The notes: a model not told the origin generated them from the sequence alone. A stretch of DNA of 64,000 bases from Paenibacillus sp. FSL H8-0048 (GCF_038002825.1 NZ_JBBODF010000001.1:1550001-1614000), one strand, 5' to 3'. Counted from the stretch's first letter, positions 26,131 through 35,150 are shown. Numbers and translations: made by a program.

Positions 26131-26212
26131 CGTATTCAACCTCCATCTGTCCAATTTGTAGTATAATCTCTAATGCAGTCCAACACTTTGTCCAAGGGGG
26201 AATCCATCCAAT

Positions 26213-26512
26213 ATGTATGAGCATCTCGTCGTCTTCCGCTTCAATGAGCATTTCGATAAAGGTCAGGAGCACGCCTTGTTACAAGCACTTCTGGCGCTTA
26301 AAAAGCAAATCCCCGGCATCATTGACCTTACAGCAGGCGTTAATGTGACAGAGGAGCAGGAGAATGTCCACGGCTATACGCTGGGGCTCCGCGTGACCTT
26401 TGAGAATCAGGAAGCCCTGCGTGCCTACGGGCCGCATCCTGCCCATCAGAAGTTCGTGTCCATGCTGGACGGAATCCTGGAGAACGTTGTGGTGGTAGAC
26501 TACCCGATTTAG
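26213..26512 (+). CDS. Stress-responsive A/B barrel (Dabb) protein
   Basis: 99 residues, a single Dabb (ferredoxin-like) domain: MYEHLVVFRFNEHFDKGQEH, then GYTLGLRVTFENQEALRAYG and HPAHQKFVSMLDGILENVVV, matching the family over full length. Dabb proteins are small dimers of mostly unknown role, induced by salt stress in plants. Converges with the signal peptidase gene, overlapping its end by four bases. Confidence 0.85.
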   Translation: MYEHLVVFRFNEHFDKGQEHALLQALLALKKQIPGIIDLTAGVNVTEEQENVHGYTLGLRVTFENQEALRAYGPHPAHQKFVSMLDGILENVVVVDYPI

Positions 26513-27006
26513 AACAACTGGTTCACATCGAACAGGACTTTGCCGATCAGCGCATCCTTGTCTACGAACGGAGTCTCCCATAGGTGGGCGTCATAGCTGA
26601 CGTTACGGTTATCGCCCAGGAAAAAATAATGGTCTGCGGGAACGGTGACCGGCCCGAAGGTATAGGTCATCTTCTCCTGCAGGTATGGCTCATCGACTGC
26701 CTCATGGTTACGGTAAAGGGTGCCGTCCTTGATCTCAATCACGTCGCCCGGCAGGCCGATCAGCCGTTTTACATACCTTTTCTGCGCATCTTCGGCAACC
26801 GGCGGATGGAACACCACGATATCGCCATGCTTCAGCGAGGTATTCCAGAGCATTTTGTCCACCACAAGCCGGTCGTTAATTGCTATAGTCGGAATCATCG
26901 AGCCGGTAGGCACACGCATGGCTTCCGCTACGTAGGTACGGATAAATAAGGATAGAATAACGCCAATGGCAATACTCGGCACCCACTGCTTCAAGAATTT
27001 CTTCAA
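26509..27006 (-). CDS. Type I signal peptidase
   Basis: 165 residues: one N-terminal membrane anchor (about 8-25), then the catalytic domain outside. Nucleophile Ser36 in RVPTGSMIPT, general base Lys80 in RYVKRLIGLPGD. Box E reads GDNRNVSYDAHLW, where GDNRxxSxDSRxxG is normal, so the conserved Ser-Arg after Asp is Ala-His. Removes signal peptides from secreted precursors. Size is like Bacillus Sip proteins. Start ATG preceded by a purine-rich AAGGAAATTGAAG. Confidence 0.88.
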   Translation of the reverse strand: MKKFLKQWVPSIAIGVILSLFIRTYVAEAMRVPTGSMIPTIAINDRLVVDKMLWNTSLKHGDIVVFHPPVAEDAQKRYVKRLIGLPGDVIEIKDGTLYRNHEAVDEPYLQEKMTYTFGPVTVPADHYFFLGDNRNVSYDAHLWETPFVDKDALIGKVLFDVNQLF

Positions 27007-27031
27007 TTTCCTTCACCTCAGATTCGTATAA

Positions 27032-27448
27032 TTAGCCTTCAAAATGCTGAATAATCCGTGACATTTCCAGCTCCGCGTCCACAGCAGAGTGCTTAGGCAG
27101 ATAGATTACCAGCAGTCCGCCGAAGATCTGCTCCCATCTGCCCCCATGCTCTGTCACCCGCTCCGTGAAGCTGCGGATCTCGCCGGAAGCCGCCGCCTCT
27201 TTGCTCAGCAGCCAGGCATACCGGACAAGCCCGGACTTCTTCACCGTCTCAATGTAATACGCGATCCCCTCACGCTCACTGACCCGGATAATATCGCCAA
27301 GCGCAATCCCAGGGTTAAAAATCGGCGTCTCCTCAATCCGGTAGGTGTCCTTGTCGACCCGGGTCACATCCAGGACCTCAATCTCCCGGCCTTGCTCATC
27401 AAAGCATATATGTAATCCAACCGTTCCCGGCAAAAGCATCCACCCCAA
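27032..27448 (-). CDS. DUF4265-like protein
   Basis: 138 residues with the family pattern HICFDEQGREIE, RIEETPIFNPGIALGDIIRV and YYIETVKKSGLVRYAWLL of DUF4265 proteins, predicted cytoplasmic; role unknown. Start uncertain: TTG 27448 has no site, ATG 27439 touches GGGGTGG, and TTG 27433 has this site six bases ahead and may be the true start. Lies 18 bases after the SDR gene and 25 before the signal peptidase on the same strand. Confidence 0.6.
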   Translation of the reverse strand: MGWMLLPGTVGLHICFDEQGREIEVLDVTRVDKDTYRIEETPIFNPGIALGDIIRVSEREGIAYYIETVKKSGLVRYAWLLSKEAAASGEIRSFTERVTEHGGRWEQIFGGLLVIYLPKHSAVDAELEMSRIIQHFEG

Positions 27449-27466
27449 TTCTGTTCTGTCATACTA

Positions 27467-28339
27467 TCACTTCATCGACCGCAGTGATTTGGAGATGATG
27501 CTCTCCAGCACCTTCCAGGGAAGCAGGGCCTTGGCGATCATCAGCACCCGCGAGCCCCGGCCTACAGGATAGCGCAGCTTCGGTGCACGTTTCGCAGTGA
27601 CCCGTCCTATCAGGTCAGCTACCTCCTGCGGATCGGGAGCTGTCTCGGACGCCCGCCGGGAGTACCGCAGTACTTCCTCAAGCCTGGTGTGATACGGGGA
27701 GCTTTCATTTCTGTGCATGCCCGTAATCCCTTTGTCCCAGATGGGGGTACGGAAGGAGCCCGGTTCAACCAGTACAACGCGGACGCCAAAAGAGAGCATC
27801 TCCTGGCGCAGACTCTCGCTGAATCCCTCCACCGCAAACTTGGAGGCGGCATAGGGACCATAGCCCGGGAATCCGCTCAGGCCGCTGACACTGCTCACGT
27901 TAATAATCAGGCCGCTGCGCTGGACCCGCATCAGGGGAAGCACTGCCTTTGTTACGGCAATCAGGCCGAAAAAGTTGGTCTCCAGCTGCCCTCGCCATGC
28001 CTCCATACTCACCTCTTCCACGAATCCGCCTACGGCAAAGCCGGCGTTGTTCACCAGCACATCAATTCTCCCGGCAAGCTCAAGACTAGCCTGAACGGCC
28101 GACGCAATCGAAGCTTCGTCCGTGACATCCAGTGCCAGCAGATGAATACGCTCCCGCACCCCCGCTTGCTCAGCCTGCTGAACCAGTTCCTTGCTGCGGC
28201 CGAGATCCCGCATGGTGGCAATGACCCGATACCCTTTGCGGGCCAGCGTAATTGCGGTCAATAGGCCGAACCCGCTGGAGGTCCCGGTAATCAGCGCAAC
28301 CGGCTCATGCCCATGGGGCTGGCTTGGATTAGTGTTCAT
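27467..28339 (-). CDS. Short-chain dehydrogenase/reductase
   Basis: 290 residues, classical SDR: NAD(P) site ITGTSSGFGLLTA, NNAG, catalytic Ser in NVSSVSG and YxxxK in YGPYAASKFAVEG. AAAAGGAGGTGCCCT precedes the ATG. Resembles SDRs acting on retinol/keto-acyl or steroid-like substrates. Separated by 50 bases from the six-gene KAS III operon upstream on the same strand and may be its last gene, reducing a keto or oxidising a hydroxyl group of the product. Confidence 0.85.
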   Translation of the reverse strand: MNTNPSQPHGHEPVALITGTSSGFGLLTAITLARKGYRVIATMRDLGRSKELVQQAEQAGVRERIHLLALDVTDEASIASAVQASLELAGRIDVLVNNAGFAVGGFVEEVSMEAWRGQLETNFFGLIAVTKAVLPLMRVQRSGLIINVSSVSGLSGFPGYGPYAASKFAVEGFSESLRQEMLSFGVRVVLVEPGSFRTPIWDKGITGMHRNESSPYHTRLEEVLRYSRRASETAPDPQEVADLIGRVTAKRAPKLRYPVGRGSRVLMIAKALLPWKVLESIISKSLRSMK

Positions 28340-28389
28340 AGGGCACCTCCTTTTATTATTAAGTAAAATATACAGAATACGAATCCAGC

Positions 28390-29535
28390 CTACAGCTTCA
28401 GCTTCTGAATAAGCGGCATACCGATCCGCCGGAGCAGCAGCTCCAGGATAGACCAGCCGCAGCGGTTCAGCAGCGAGGTCCCCCGGTCATACACCGCAGA
28501 ATATTCAGTGGCTCCAGCCGCTCCCCGGTTGCGCTTGAACTGGCCGACGCCGGAGCTCTCGTGCAGTAATAATTCTCTGCTGCCCGCAAGCCCGATCAGC
28601 ACAGCGGACAGCATACGGTAGAGTCCTAAAGACTGAGGCAGACTTGTGTCATAACCGAACAATGGCGCAGTCATCGCGCCCTCCCGCTCATAGAAGCCCA
28701 GCACCGCATCCAGCCTTCCCTCCTTGCGCAGACCGTAGATCTGCAAGGTCCGCCGTTCCAGCGCTAGGGCAATATAGGCTTCGGTGAACTGCGGATTATA
28801 GGCCGAATATTTATCGATATACAGCAGTCTGTACAGCTCCACGATGCGGGGAATATCTTCCCGCGTGATCTCCTCCGGGCCTACCTCAGTATAGCCGTGC
28901 TTCGCCAGCAGATTCCTGTCGCGTTTGACCAGCCACCTGGCCTTGGAGTCAGCGGTATCCGGGTGCAGCAGGTAGATCTGCCGGCTTGGAACGAGCTTGC
29001 AGCCATACCCCTGCAGTCTGCCGATGATTTCTCCCGAGGTCTCCCGGCTAAGCGAACGATAGATTAAGGTATGACCCGGATAAGTCTGGCGGAGGTAATC
29101 AAGTATCGCCGTCATCTGTTCCTCACTTAAGGCAGGATACAGATTGGTGGACAGCAGCCAGTTATTCACCTGAACCACCCGGTTGAACCGTGCTTGCCGC
29201 AGCATCCAGCCCACTCCTGTGAGCATTAGCGACAATAAGCCCTCTAGCATCCGGTTATTGAGCAGGGCCAGCTCCTCACGCGCATAGCTAACATAGTGGG
29301 TATAGGGCGAGCATACATACGAATTGTCATAGTCTGCTTCATTGACGGTAATCGGAACCGGCAGCCCATCGATGGTCAGCACCTTAACAGTTGTACTCAC
29401 ATTGGCGATAAAAGGTTGCGCTCCCCGCTCCAGCAGCGGTGTAAGATACTCCCGGGCATACCGCCCATACTCCGTATCCGGCCAGTCCAACTCCTGAGCA
29501 GATTCACGGTCATACTGCGTTACCCGGTTCTTCAC
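28390..29535 (-). CDS. GNAT/FemAB-like acyltransferase-type protein of the KAS III operon
   Basis: 381 residues. The C-terminal part (about 210-340: EEITREDIPRIVELYRLLYI, IALALERRTLQIYGLRKEG, VLGFYEREGAMTAPLFGYD) has the strand-helix pattern of a GNAT domain; the N-terminal 200 residues may be a degenerate second one. It would transfer an acyl or aminoacyl group. GTG start overlaps the stop of the adenylating-enzyme gene by four bases (GTGA), with GGAG nine bases upstream. Family-level assignment only; no specific substrate can be inferred. Confidence 0.6.
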   Translation of the reverse strand: MKNRVTQYDRESAQELDWPDTEYGRYAREYLTPLLERGAQPFIANVSTTVKVLTIDGLPVPITVNEADYDNSYVCSPYTHYVSYAREELALLNNRMLEGLLSLMLTGVGWMLRQARFNRVVQVNNWLLSTNLYPALSEEQMTAILDYLRQTYPGHTLIYRSLSRETSGEIIGRLQGYGCKLVPSRQIYLLHPDTADSKARWLVKRDRNLLAKHGYTEVGPEEITREDIPRIVELYRLLYIDKYSAYNPQFTEAYIALALERRTLQIYGLRKEGRLDAVLGFYEREGAMTAPLFGYDTSLPQSLGLYRMLSAVLIGLAGSRELLLHESSGVGQFKRNRGAAGATEYSAVYDRGTSLLNRCGWSILELLLRRIGMPLIQKLKL

Positions 29536-30848
29536 GGCTTCCAGCTCCTCTCCACCCGGCGCAGCTTCACAGTTCCGGGCACGAAATTGTAGGCGGTAAA
29601 AGTCAGCTGCGGAGGGATACAGGACAGCCTCGCGAACAAGTGCGTCAGCTCTGTTGTAATCTGCTGCTCTGTGCCATGATCGGTGCCGGTTCGTGTACGA
29701 TAGGAGATTTCCAGCTCAGTGAGGCTGTGCTGGATGACCCTGTAATGCTCAATGTCTGCGGAAGCCGCCAACACGGCCCGGGTAACGAAATCAGGGAATA
29801 CCGTAACGTTCGTGCTGTCTGCCGCATGGCGCAGATACAGAATATCGTCGCAGCGTCCTTCGATCCGCTCAATGGCCGTGAACAGCGAACCACAGGGACA
29901 CGGCTCTGCCGCTTCGGTCAGAATATCATTCAGCCGGTATCGGACGATGGGCTGCACACTTCTGGAGAAATCGGTCACGATGGGCACGAACCGGCGTGAT
30001 TGTTCATCCAGCATTTCTTTGCCGATATGTACAATATCTTCATTGAGGTGCAGCGTCCCGTGGCTACAGGTAGCCCCGAGGAAGCCCTCGGTACACTGAT
30101 AGGCCTGATGGACCTTCTGCCCGAAGGTCTGCTCAATCTGCTGCCGGTCGAGCGGGTCCAGCACTTCCGCAACCGCAATGATCCGGCGGGGATGCAGCTT
30201 CAGCTCACCTGATTGCTGTGCCTCAGCCAGCAGTCGCAGCATGGACGGCGGTGCAATCCAGATATCTGGCTGGTACTCCTTCATTCGGTTCAAGAGCCGG
30301 GGAAGCGGCTCCAGCAGATCGAAATACCGGAACTGCAGCCGTCCTTGCTTCACAGATTCATACAAATTACTGTTTGCCCGCAGGAAAAAAGCAATTCTCG
30401 CCCGCTTCCACAGTCCACCCGGCAAAAGCTTCGCGAGCACCGTACCGGTCCAGGCAGCCTGCTCTTCCTCTCCAACAAGAAAAATACCCCGGTTGCCGGA
30501 GGTTCCCGAGGATAACCCGACGGTGACGCCTTGCAGCGTAGGCTTGAAGTTCCTGCTGTTCTCCGCTTCATAGGCCTCGGCAAAGGCCTGCTCCTTCGTA
30601 ATGCCAACTGTGTTGAGCTGATCGAAATTCTCCATCATCTCCTGCTTCCCGATTACGGGGAAGCTCCGCCAATCCTTGGACGGAATGCCTGCCCACAGCT
30701 CCCTGTAGAACTTCGAGCCCTGCCTCACCTTATCTGCATGGAGCCGGATACGCTTCTCCTGCCACTGCTCGAGCGCTGCCCGGTTCTTCCAGTGTCTGCC
30801 CCACTTAGTGAGAATATAATGGGTGATCACCAGTCTAATGCGCTTCAT
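29532..30848 (-). CDS. Adenylate-forming enzyme, F390 synthetase/CoF-synthetase-like
   Basis: 438 residues. The ANL-type phosphate loop is VGLSSGTSGNRGIFL at about 105-120; QAYQCTEGFLGATC is the acyl-adenylate motif and PIVRYRLNDIL the ribose/hinge region, as in PaaK and F390-synthetase-related proteins. It should activate a carboxylate as AMP ester. ATG 30848 overlaps the upstream stop as ATGA; the frame to 30890 is not needed. Fifth gene of a coupled operon, by context activating a fatty or beta-hydroxy acid or an amino acid. Confidence 0.82.
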   Translation of the reverse strand: MKRIRLVITHYILTKWGRHWKNRAALEQWQEKRIRLHADKVRQGSKFYRELWAGIPSKDWRSFPVIGKQEMMENFDQLNTVGITKEQAFAEAYEAENSRNFKPTLQGVTVGLSSGTSGNRGIFLVGEEEQAAWTGTVLAKLLPGGLWKRARIAFFLRANSNLYESVKQGRLQFRYFDLLEPLPRLLNRMKEYQPDIWIAPPSMLRLLAEAQQSGELKLHPRRIIAVAEVLDPLDRQQIEQTFGQKVHQAYQCTEGFLGATCSHGTLHLNEDIVHIGKEMLDEQSRRFVPIVTDFSRSVQPIVRYRLNDILTEAAEPCPCGSLFTAIERIEGRCDDILYLRHAADSTNVTVFPDFVTRAVLAASADIEHYRVIQHSLTELEISYRTRTGTDHGTEQQITTELTHLFARLSCIPPQLTFTAYNFVPGTVKLRRVERSWKP

Positions 30849-31699
30849 GTCACACTTCCTGTTCCCCAGTGCGCAAGCGCCTCGCGGCAATGGCTGGGCA
30901 CAATCCGCAGCAGGGGAAATTGTTCATGCAGCTGACGCAGCCGCTCGAAATTGCGGTGGTATTCTGTCCGGCTGGACATGATCAGGCCTGCTGCCGGGTG
31001 CGGCTTACGGTTCTCCCGAAACGCCCGGCTCGACCAGACCGTATCTGCGCAGAGCAGATAATCATGCTCGCCGGTAGAGACGAATACGCCGATCATTCCG
31101 GCGGCATGGCCCGACAGCTCAACCGCCAGCAGGCTGCCGTCTCCAAGCAGATCATAGGCTTCCGAGAACGGAAGGCCTTGCGGCAGCGCACGCTTCGCCG
31201 AGGTTTCGTCCACAGGGATAGAGCGTAATCTGAAATCCTCCGGCAGCAGCCCGGGCAGGAATCCCGCCTTCGTAGCCCGCACAGGACCCAGCCCGCATAC
31301 GGCATCGTAAGATTTCTGCAAATAAATATACTGTGCCTGCGGAAAATCCCGTACCCCGCCGATATGGTCGGCATGAAAATGCGACAGCACCACATACCGC
31401 ACCTCCTCCGGCGAGATCCCGCCTGCCTGCAACTGCCGCACTGCACTCTCTTCCTCCTTGTAGACAACCGGAGTAATCTTGCGGTATAGGGAGGCTGGCA
31501 GACTCGCTGTCTCTTGGAAGAAACGCGCGCTGTAGCCTGTATCGAACAGGATGGGTCCGTATTCCGGATGCCGGATCAGGGCATAACCTGCCGGGAAGGT
31601 AACCGGCTTCAGTGTGCCTCCGCGCAGCGTCAGCCGCTCGGGATGCAGGCAATAGCCCGCAGACAATATAGATAATCCAACTGGAATTTCTGTAATCAT
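30845..31699 (-). CDS. Metallo-beta-lactamase-fold hydrolase, lactonase-like
   Basis: 284 residues. The dinuclear metal motif SHFHADHIGG (His107, His109, Asp111, His112), ILFDTGYSARFF, a central His in ELSGHAAGMIGVF and CADTVW Asp correspond to the AHL-lactonase/glyoxalase II branch. Expected to hydrolyse a lactone or thioester. ATG 31699 overlaps the upstream stop as ATGA and is preceded by GGAGGG; the ATG at 31717 is poorer. In the operon it could release or proofread acyl intermediates. Confidence 0.85.
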   Translation of the reverse strand: MITEIPVGLSILSAGYCLHPERLTLRGGTLKPVTFPAGYALIRHPEYGPILFDTGYSARFFQETASLPASLYRKITPVVYKEEESAVRQLQAGGISPEEVRYVVLSHFHADHIGGVRDFPQAQYIYLQKSYDAVCGLGPVRATKAGFLPGLLPEDFRLRSIPVDETSAKRALPQGLPFSEAYDLLGDGSLLAVELSGHAAGMIGVFVSTGEHDYLLCADTVWSSRAFRENRKPHPAAGLIMSSRTEYHRNFERLRQLHEQFPLLRIVPSHCREALAHWGTGSVT

Positions 31700-32688
31700 T
31701 GCTGTTCCCTCCACCATTCTGCAAAGGCACGAAGTCCCTCGTCTGTTGTTATACGCGGTTGATAACCCAGTTGCTTGCGGGCCAGTGTAATATCCAGTGT
31801 CTGGGAGATACCGAGTGCGGCTGCAGAATAACGGGTCAGCAGCGGCTCCCCCGGGATAGGCAGCACCTTGTAAATCCCCTCCATTAGAGCCGCTGCGGTA
31901 TAAGCTACCGGGTAGGGCAGACGCCGGGTGCGCAGCGGAAGCCCCAGCAGTGAGAATAGCCGGGTGACCAGCTCTTCGAACCTTAGCGGCTCACCATTGG
32001 TGATGTTGTAGACGCTGCCGGAAGCAGAGACCGGGGCTTCACAGCAGAGCAGCATGGCATCGACTACATTATCTACGCATGTGAGATCAAGCCGCGCCGC
32101 GCCGCCATTCATCAGCGGCACCCCCTTGCTCTCATTCGCTGCCAGCAGCCGGGGAAACAAGGCGTTGTCCATCGGGCCGAATATGGCTCTGGGCCGGAGC
32201 ATGAAGGCAGTAAGTCCTTCACCCGAAGCCTGCCGGACTACCTGCTCGGCAATCAGCTTCGTTGCGGCATAAGCATTGGCCGGCCGCCCGGGAAGCGGAT
32301 CACTCTCCCGGATGCCGAAGCGGGGCCGCTGGCTGGAATATACACTGGGCGTGGAGATATGAACAAGCCTTCCTACGCCATGCCGCTTGCACCCCTCAAC
32401 TATATGGCTTGTAGCCTCCACATTGCATGTATAGAACTCCTTGTACTTCCCCCAAGGTGAGGACAAGGCTGCACAATGGAAGACAATATCCATTTTCCGG
32501 CAAAAGCTATAGGCAGTTTCCGGGTCACGCAGATCCCCGGCCAGGAACACTGCCCCTTCCTGCTCCAGCTGCTTCCCCTGCTCCGGGTTGCGTCCCTGCG
32601 CGTAGACCTCCCAGCCCATCCGGGCCAGCCTCCGGACGGTATGCCGTCCGAGAAATCCGGTTGCACCTGTTACCAGCGCTTTGGTCAT
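31696..32688 (-). CDS. NAD(P)-dependent epimerase/3-beta-HSD-type reductase, OleD-like
   Basis: 330 residues, extended SDR: VTGATGFLGRHTVRRLARMG (cofactor loop), HISTPSVYSS (Ser) and NAYAATKLIAE (YxxxK), RPRAIFGP and DNVVDAMLLCCEA. This is the 3-beta-HSD/OleD/dihydroflavonol type that reduces 2-alkyl-3-keto acids in olefin/beta-lactone pathways. Overlaps its upstream and downstream neighbours by four bases each (ATGA). With a KAS III in the same operon, reduction of a beta-keto acid is the natural guess. Confidence 0.85.
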   Translation of the reverse strand: MTKALVTGATGFLGRHTVRRLARMGWEVYAQGRNPEQGKQLEQEGAVFLAGDLRDPETAYSFCRKMDIVFHCAALSSPWGKYKEFYTCNVEATSHIVEGCKRHGVGRLVHISTPSVYSSQRPRFGIRESDPLPGRPANAYAATKLIAEQVVRQASGEGLTAFMLRPRAIFGPMDNALFPRLLAANESKGVPLMNGGAARLDLTCVDNVVDAMLLCCEAPVSASGSVYNITNGEPLRFEELVTRLFSLLGLPLRTRRLPYPVAYTAAALMEGIYKVLPIPGEPLLTRYSAAALGISQTLDITLARKQLGYQPRITTDEGLRAFAEWWREQQ

Positions 32689-33902
32689 GCCTCACCATTC
32701 CATTCTATATCTTCAGTTAACGCCTCTGTGATCGAGATGCGGTGACGCCTGGCTGTCTTCCAGGCGGCGTATACTATGCGGAACTGCTCGCGGGCAGGGC
32801 GGCGGTCATCCTTGCGGTAGACCACATCTGCTGCTCCAAACAGCGCCCGCCGCCAGCTGCGGAATCCTCCGTGGCCCGGCTTCAGCACGCAGCCCAGCAT
32901 AGGCAGTGTCAGCATAGCTGTGCGGGCTGAACGTGGAACAATAATTGTTCCGCTCTGCACGAGCAGACCGGGATTCAGCAGCGCCTCCGTCAGCCCTTCC
33001 TCCGGCGTGAACAGATGAATACCGCTTGTTGCGCGCGGATTGCATTCAATCGGATACAACATGTCGTTCTCCGGTTCGATGAAATCGAATCCGATCTGGC
33101 CGCTGAAGCCGGTTGCTGCGGCGAACCGCTGGACCCATTCCAGAGCCGCAGGATGCTCCAGCGGTTCAAAATACACGCTGGCCCCACTGCGCCCCGTCCT
33201 GTACCTGCTGTCATACGCAGCATGCGCCACAACTATGCCTTCGTGAAGTATGCTGTACGTACAAACCGCTCTGCCCTGAATGTACTCCTGGGACACCCAG
33301 GGAGCCTCGGCCGATAGTCCGGCTGGTGGATCTATTTCTCGCGGAACGCGGCTACGCGGATTAGTTGGAGCGGGTCTTTTATCCGGGAGAATGACCTTCG
33401 AGGCAAAGCGGGAATATGCAGGCTTATAGACCCGCTGTTCCCCGCTCTCTGCTGCCTGCTTCACAGCTCTCCGCCATTCTTCCCCACTGCTGATCAGCAC
33501 CGTGTCCGGGACCTTGAATCCAAGTGAACGGAGCAGGACCATGAACTCCCCTTTATGGTGCAGCCCGGCTAGAATCCTCCGGTCTGACGTAAGTACGCGG
33601 CACCCCGTTAGATGCTCAAGACCGGCAGAGACATAGAAAATCTCCTCACAGGTCGGAATCAAACAGTGAATGCCTAGCTCTTGCGTTAACGCAGCCAGCC
33701 GCTGGATATAGGCCTGCGGCTGATATCTTGGAGCAGGCACCTGGAAGCTGGCCTCGACGGCAGAGGATACCCGGCACAAATGATACTCAGCACTTTCCGC
33801 CACGTATACCCGGTGGCCCGCCGCCTTGAATAGCCTTGCCAGCTCCAGGGCAACCGGAGCGCGTCCGCCGGTAATCAGAATACGCCGGGCCTCAGTACTC
33901 AA
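32685..33902 (-). CDS. ATP-grasp carboxylate ligase-like protein
   Basis: 405 residues. N-terminal Rossmann-like pre-ATP-grasp part (RILITGGRAPVALELARLF), central lid (EQRVYKPAYSRFASKVIL), SQEYIQGRAVCTYSILHEG, and metal-binding GQIGFDFIEPENDMLYPIEC with NPRATSGIH, the classical ATP-grasp signature. Forms an acyl phosphate and joins it to an amine or other nucleophile. TTG start overlaps the KAS III end by 11 bases with GGAGG eight bases ahead. In this operon it may attach an amino acid to an acyl chain; this is inference. Confidence 0.85.
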   Translation of the reverse strand: MSTEARRILITGGRAPVALELARLFKAAGHRVYVAESAEYHLCRVSSAVEASFQVPAPRYQPQAYIQRLAALTQELGIHCLIPTCEEIFYVSAGLEHLTGCRVLTSDRRILAGLHHKGEFMVLLRSLGFKVPDTVLISSGEEWRRAVKQAAESGEQRVYKPAYSRFASKVILPDKRPAPTNPRSRVPREIDPPAGLSAEAPWVSQEYIQGRAVCTYSILHEGIVVAHAAYDSRYRTGRSGASVYFEPLEHPAALEWVQRFAAATGFSGQIGFDFIEPENDMLYPIECNPRATSGIHLFTPEEGLTEALLNPGLLVQSGTIIVPRSARTAMLTLPMLGCVLKPGHGGFRSWRRALFGAADVVYRKDDRRPAREQFRIVYAAWKTARRHRISITEALTEDIEWNGEA

Positions 33903-34893
33903 TAATCATGCCTCCCAGAGACAGCCCTGCCGCTGTGCCGATCAGCATGATCCGGTCTCCGCGCGATATCCGGCCCTTACGGATCGCTTCATGCAGCCCC
34001 ATCGGGATGGATGCTGCAATCGTATTGCCATGGCCTTCGGTATTGTCGAGGAAGCGGTCCTCGGCAATGCCCAGCTTTTTACGCAGGAGACGCATGGCCA
34101 TTGCACTGCCCTGATGGGGAATGACCAGCTTGAAGTCGTCCATCTTATTGCCTGTGGCGCCCAGCATGTCAGCAATGAAATCGGGAAGCAGCTTGGACGC
34201 CTTGCGGAATATAGCCTGTCCATCCATATGGAACAGATAGGGCAGTGCATCCTCTGCTGTATAATTCTGGGGATGCAACCTTGTCCCGCCCCCGGCAATC
34301 TCCGAATAACGCGCACCGCTGCTGTAGGTTTTGAGCGAAGCATGGAGTATACACGAGAAATCCCCGGTCTCCGCAGGCCCGATCACCACTGCCGCTGCTC
34401 CGTCACCGAACAGGGCTGAGCTCTCCTTGTCCTGCCAGTTCAGCCCTACCGATGCAATCTCAGTAGCCACCAGCAGCACATTCTTATATCTCCCCGCTTC
34501 CACCATATAGGACATCACATCAAGCCCTACAAGAAAGCTGAGACAAGTCGCATCAATATCAAAAGCCGGCACACCGGAATCCGCCTGACCCATGGCCTGC
34601 TGAATGAACACGGCGGTACTCGGCAGCGGCTGCTCCTTGGTTCCGCTCGTACACACCAGACAATCGACCTCACTGAAGCTGAGGCCTGCGTCGGCGAGGG
34701 CTGCTTCAGCGGCTCTTGCTCCCATGTAGGAGGCGGTTTCATCGGTTCCCACATAATGACGGGTGCCGACGCCGGTGATTTTGTTCACCCAGCCCGGTGT
34801 TGTGCCAAGGATCTTATCAAGCTCTGCATCACTGACTACACGCTCCGGCAAATATTTGCCTGTTCCTTTTATTTTCACATGTCTAAGTTGCAT
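33892..34893 (-). CDS. 3-oxoacyl-ACP synthase III (KAS III/OleA-like)
   Basis: 333 residues, full-length thiolase-fold condensing enzyme with triad Cys117 (FDIDATCLSF), His260 (VIPHQGS) and Asn290 (GHGNT). ALFGDGAAAVVIG is the family glycine loop. It lacks the FabH-type tight N-terminus (STSDEWIRTRTGI appears as GTTPGWVNKITGV), so it is probably a secondary-metabolism paralogue, not the housekeeping FabH. AGGAGATGCATT precedes ATG. First gene of a run of six overlapping genes, starting with acyl chain condensation or acyl transfer. Confidence 0.88.
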   Translation of the reverse strand: MQLRHVKIKGTGKYLPERVVSDAELDKILGTTPGWVNKITGVGTRHYVGTDETASYMGARAAEAALADAGLSFSEVDCLVCTSGTKEQPLPSTAVFIQQAMGQADSGVPAFDIDATCLSFLVGLDVMSYMVEAGRYKNVLLVATEIASVGLNWQDKESSALFGDGAAAVVIGPAETGDFSCILHASLKTYSSGARYSEIAGGGTRLHPQNYTAEDALPYLFHMDGQAIFRKASKLLPDFIADMLGATGNKMDDFKLVIPHQGSAMAMRLLRKKLGIAEDRFLDNTEGHGNTIAASIPMGLHEAIRKGRISRGDRIMLIGTAAGLSLGGMIIEY

Positions 34894-35041
34894 AATGCAT
34901 CTCCTATTCGTGTGAGTACCAAGATGTCGAACTTTATATATTATTGTAAACTACAGATATATTCTACTAGATTTTCCGGCAGAGTCATATACAAAAAGAA
35001 GATAAATATCCCATTTCGCGAACCTACGTTCCTAAAAACAC

Positions 35042-35071
35042 TTGACTATGCAGCTTCACCGGGGTTATAGT
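35042..35071 (+). promoter_or_regulatory. Sigma-A promoter
   Basis: TTGACT, 18 bases, TATAGT, reading into the hairpin leader and coiled-coil gene. The 299-base gap 34894-35192 also holds the KAS III promoter region, which I cannot resolve. Confidence 0.5.
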
Positions 35072-35100
35072 AAATGCACAGGTAACACACATTAAGCGGG

Positions 35101-35150
35101 AGAAGCACCTCGCAGGACAGGCAGTTCATGCCTTTCTTGGAGGTGCTTCT
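35101..35150 (+). promoter_or_regulatory. Nested hairpin in the 5-prime leader
   Basis: Outer 11-bp stem AGAAGCACCTC/GAGGTGCTTCT with an inner AGGCA-gttca-TGCCT hairpin, followed by TTGTGTCTATT; 42 bases before the coiled-coil gene start and about 25 bases after the predicted transcription start. May be a terminator, attenuator or RNA-stability element. Confidence 0.5.
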
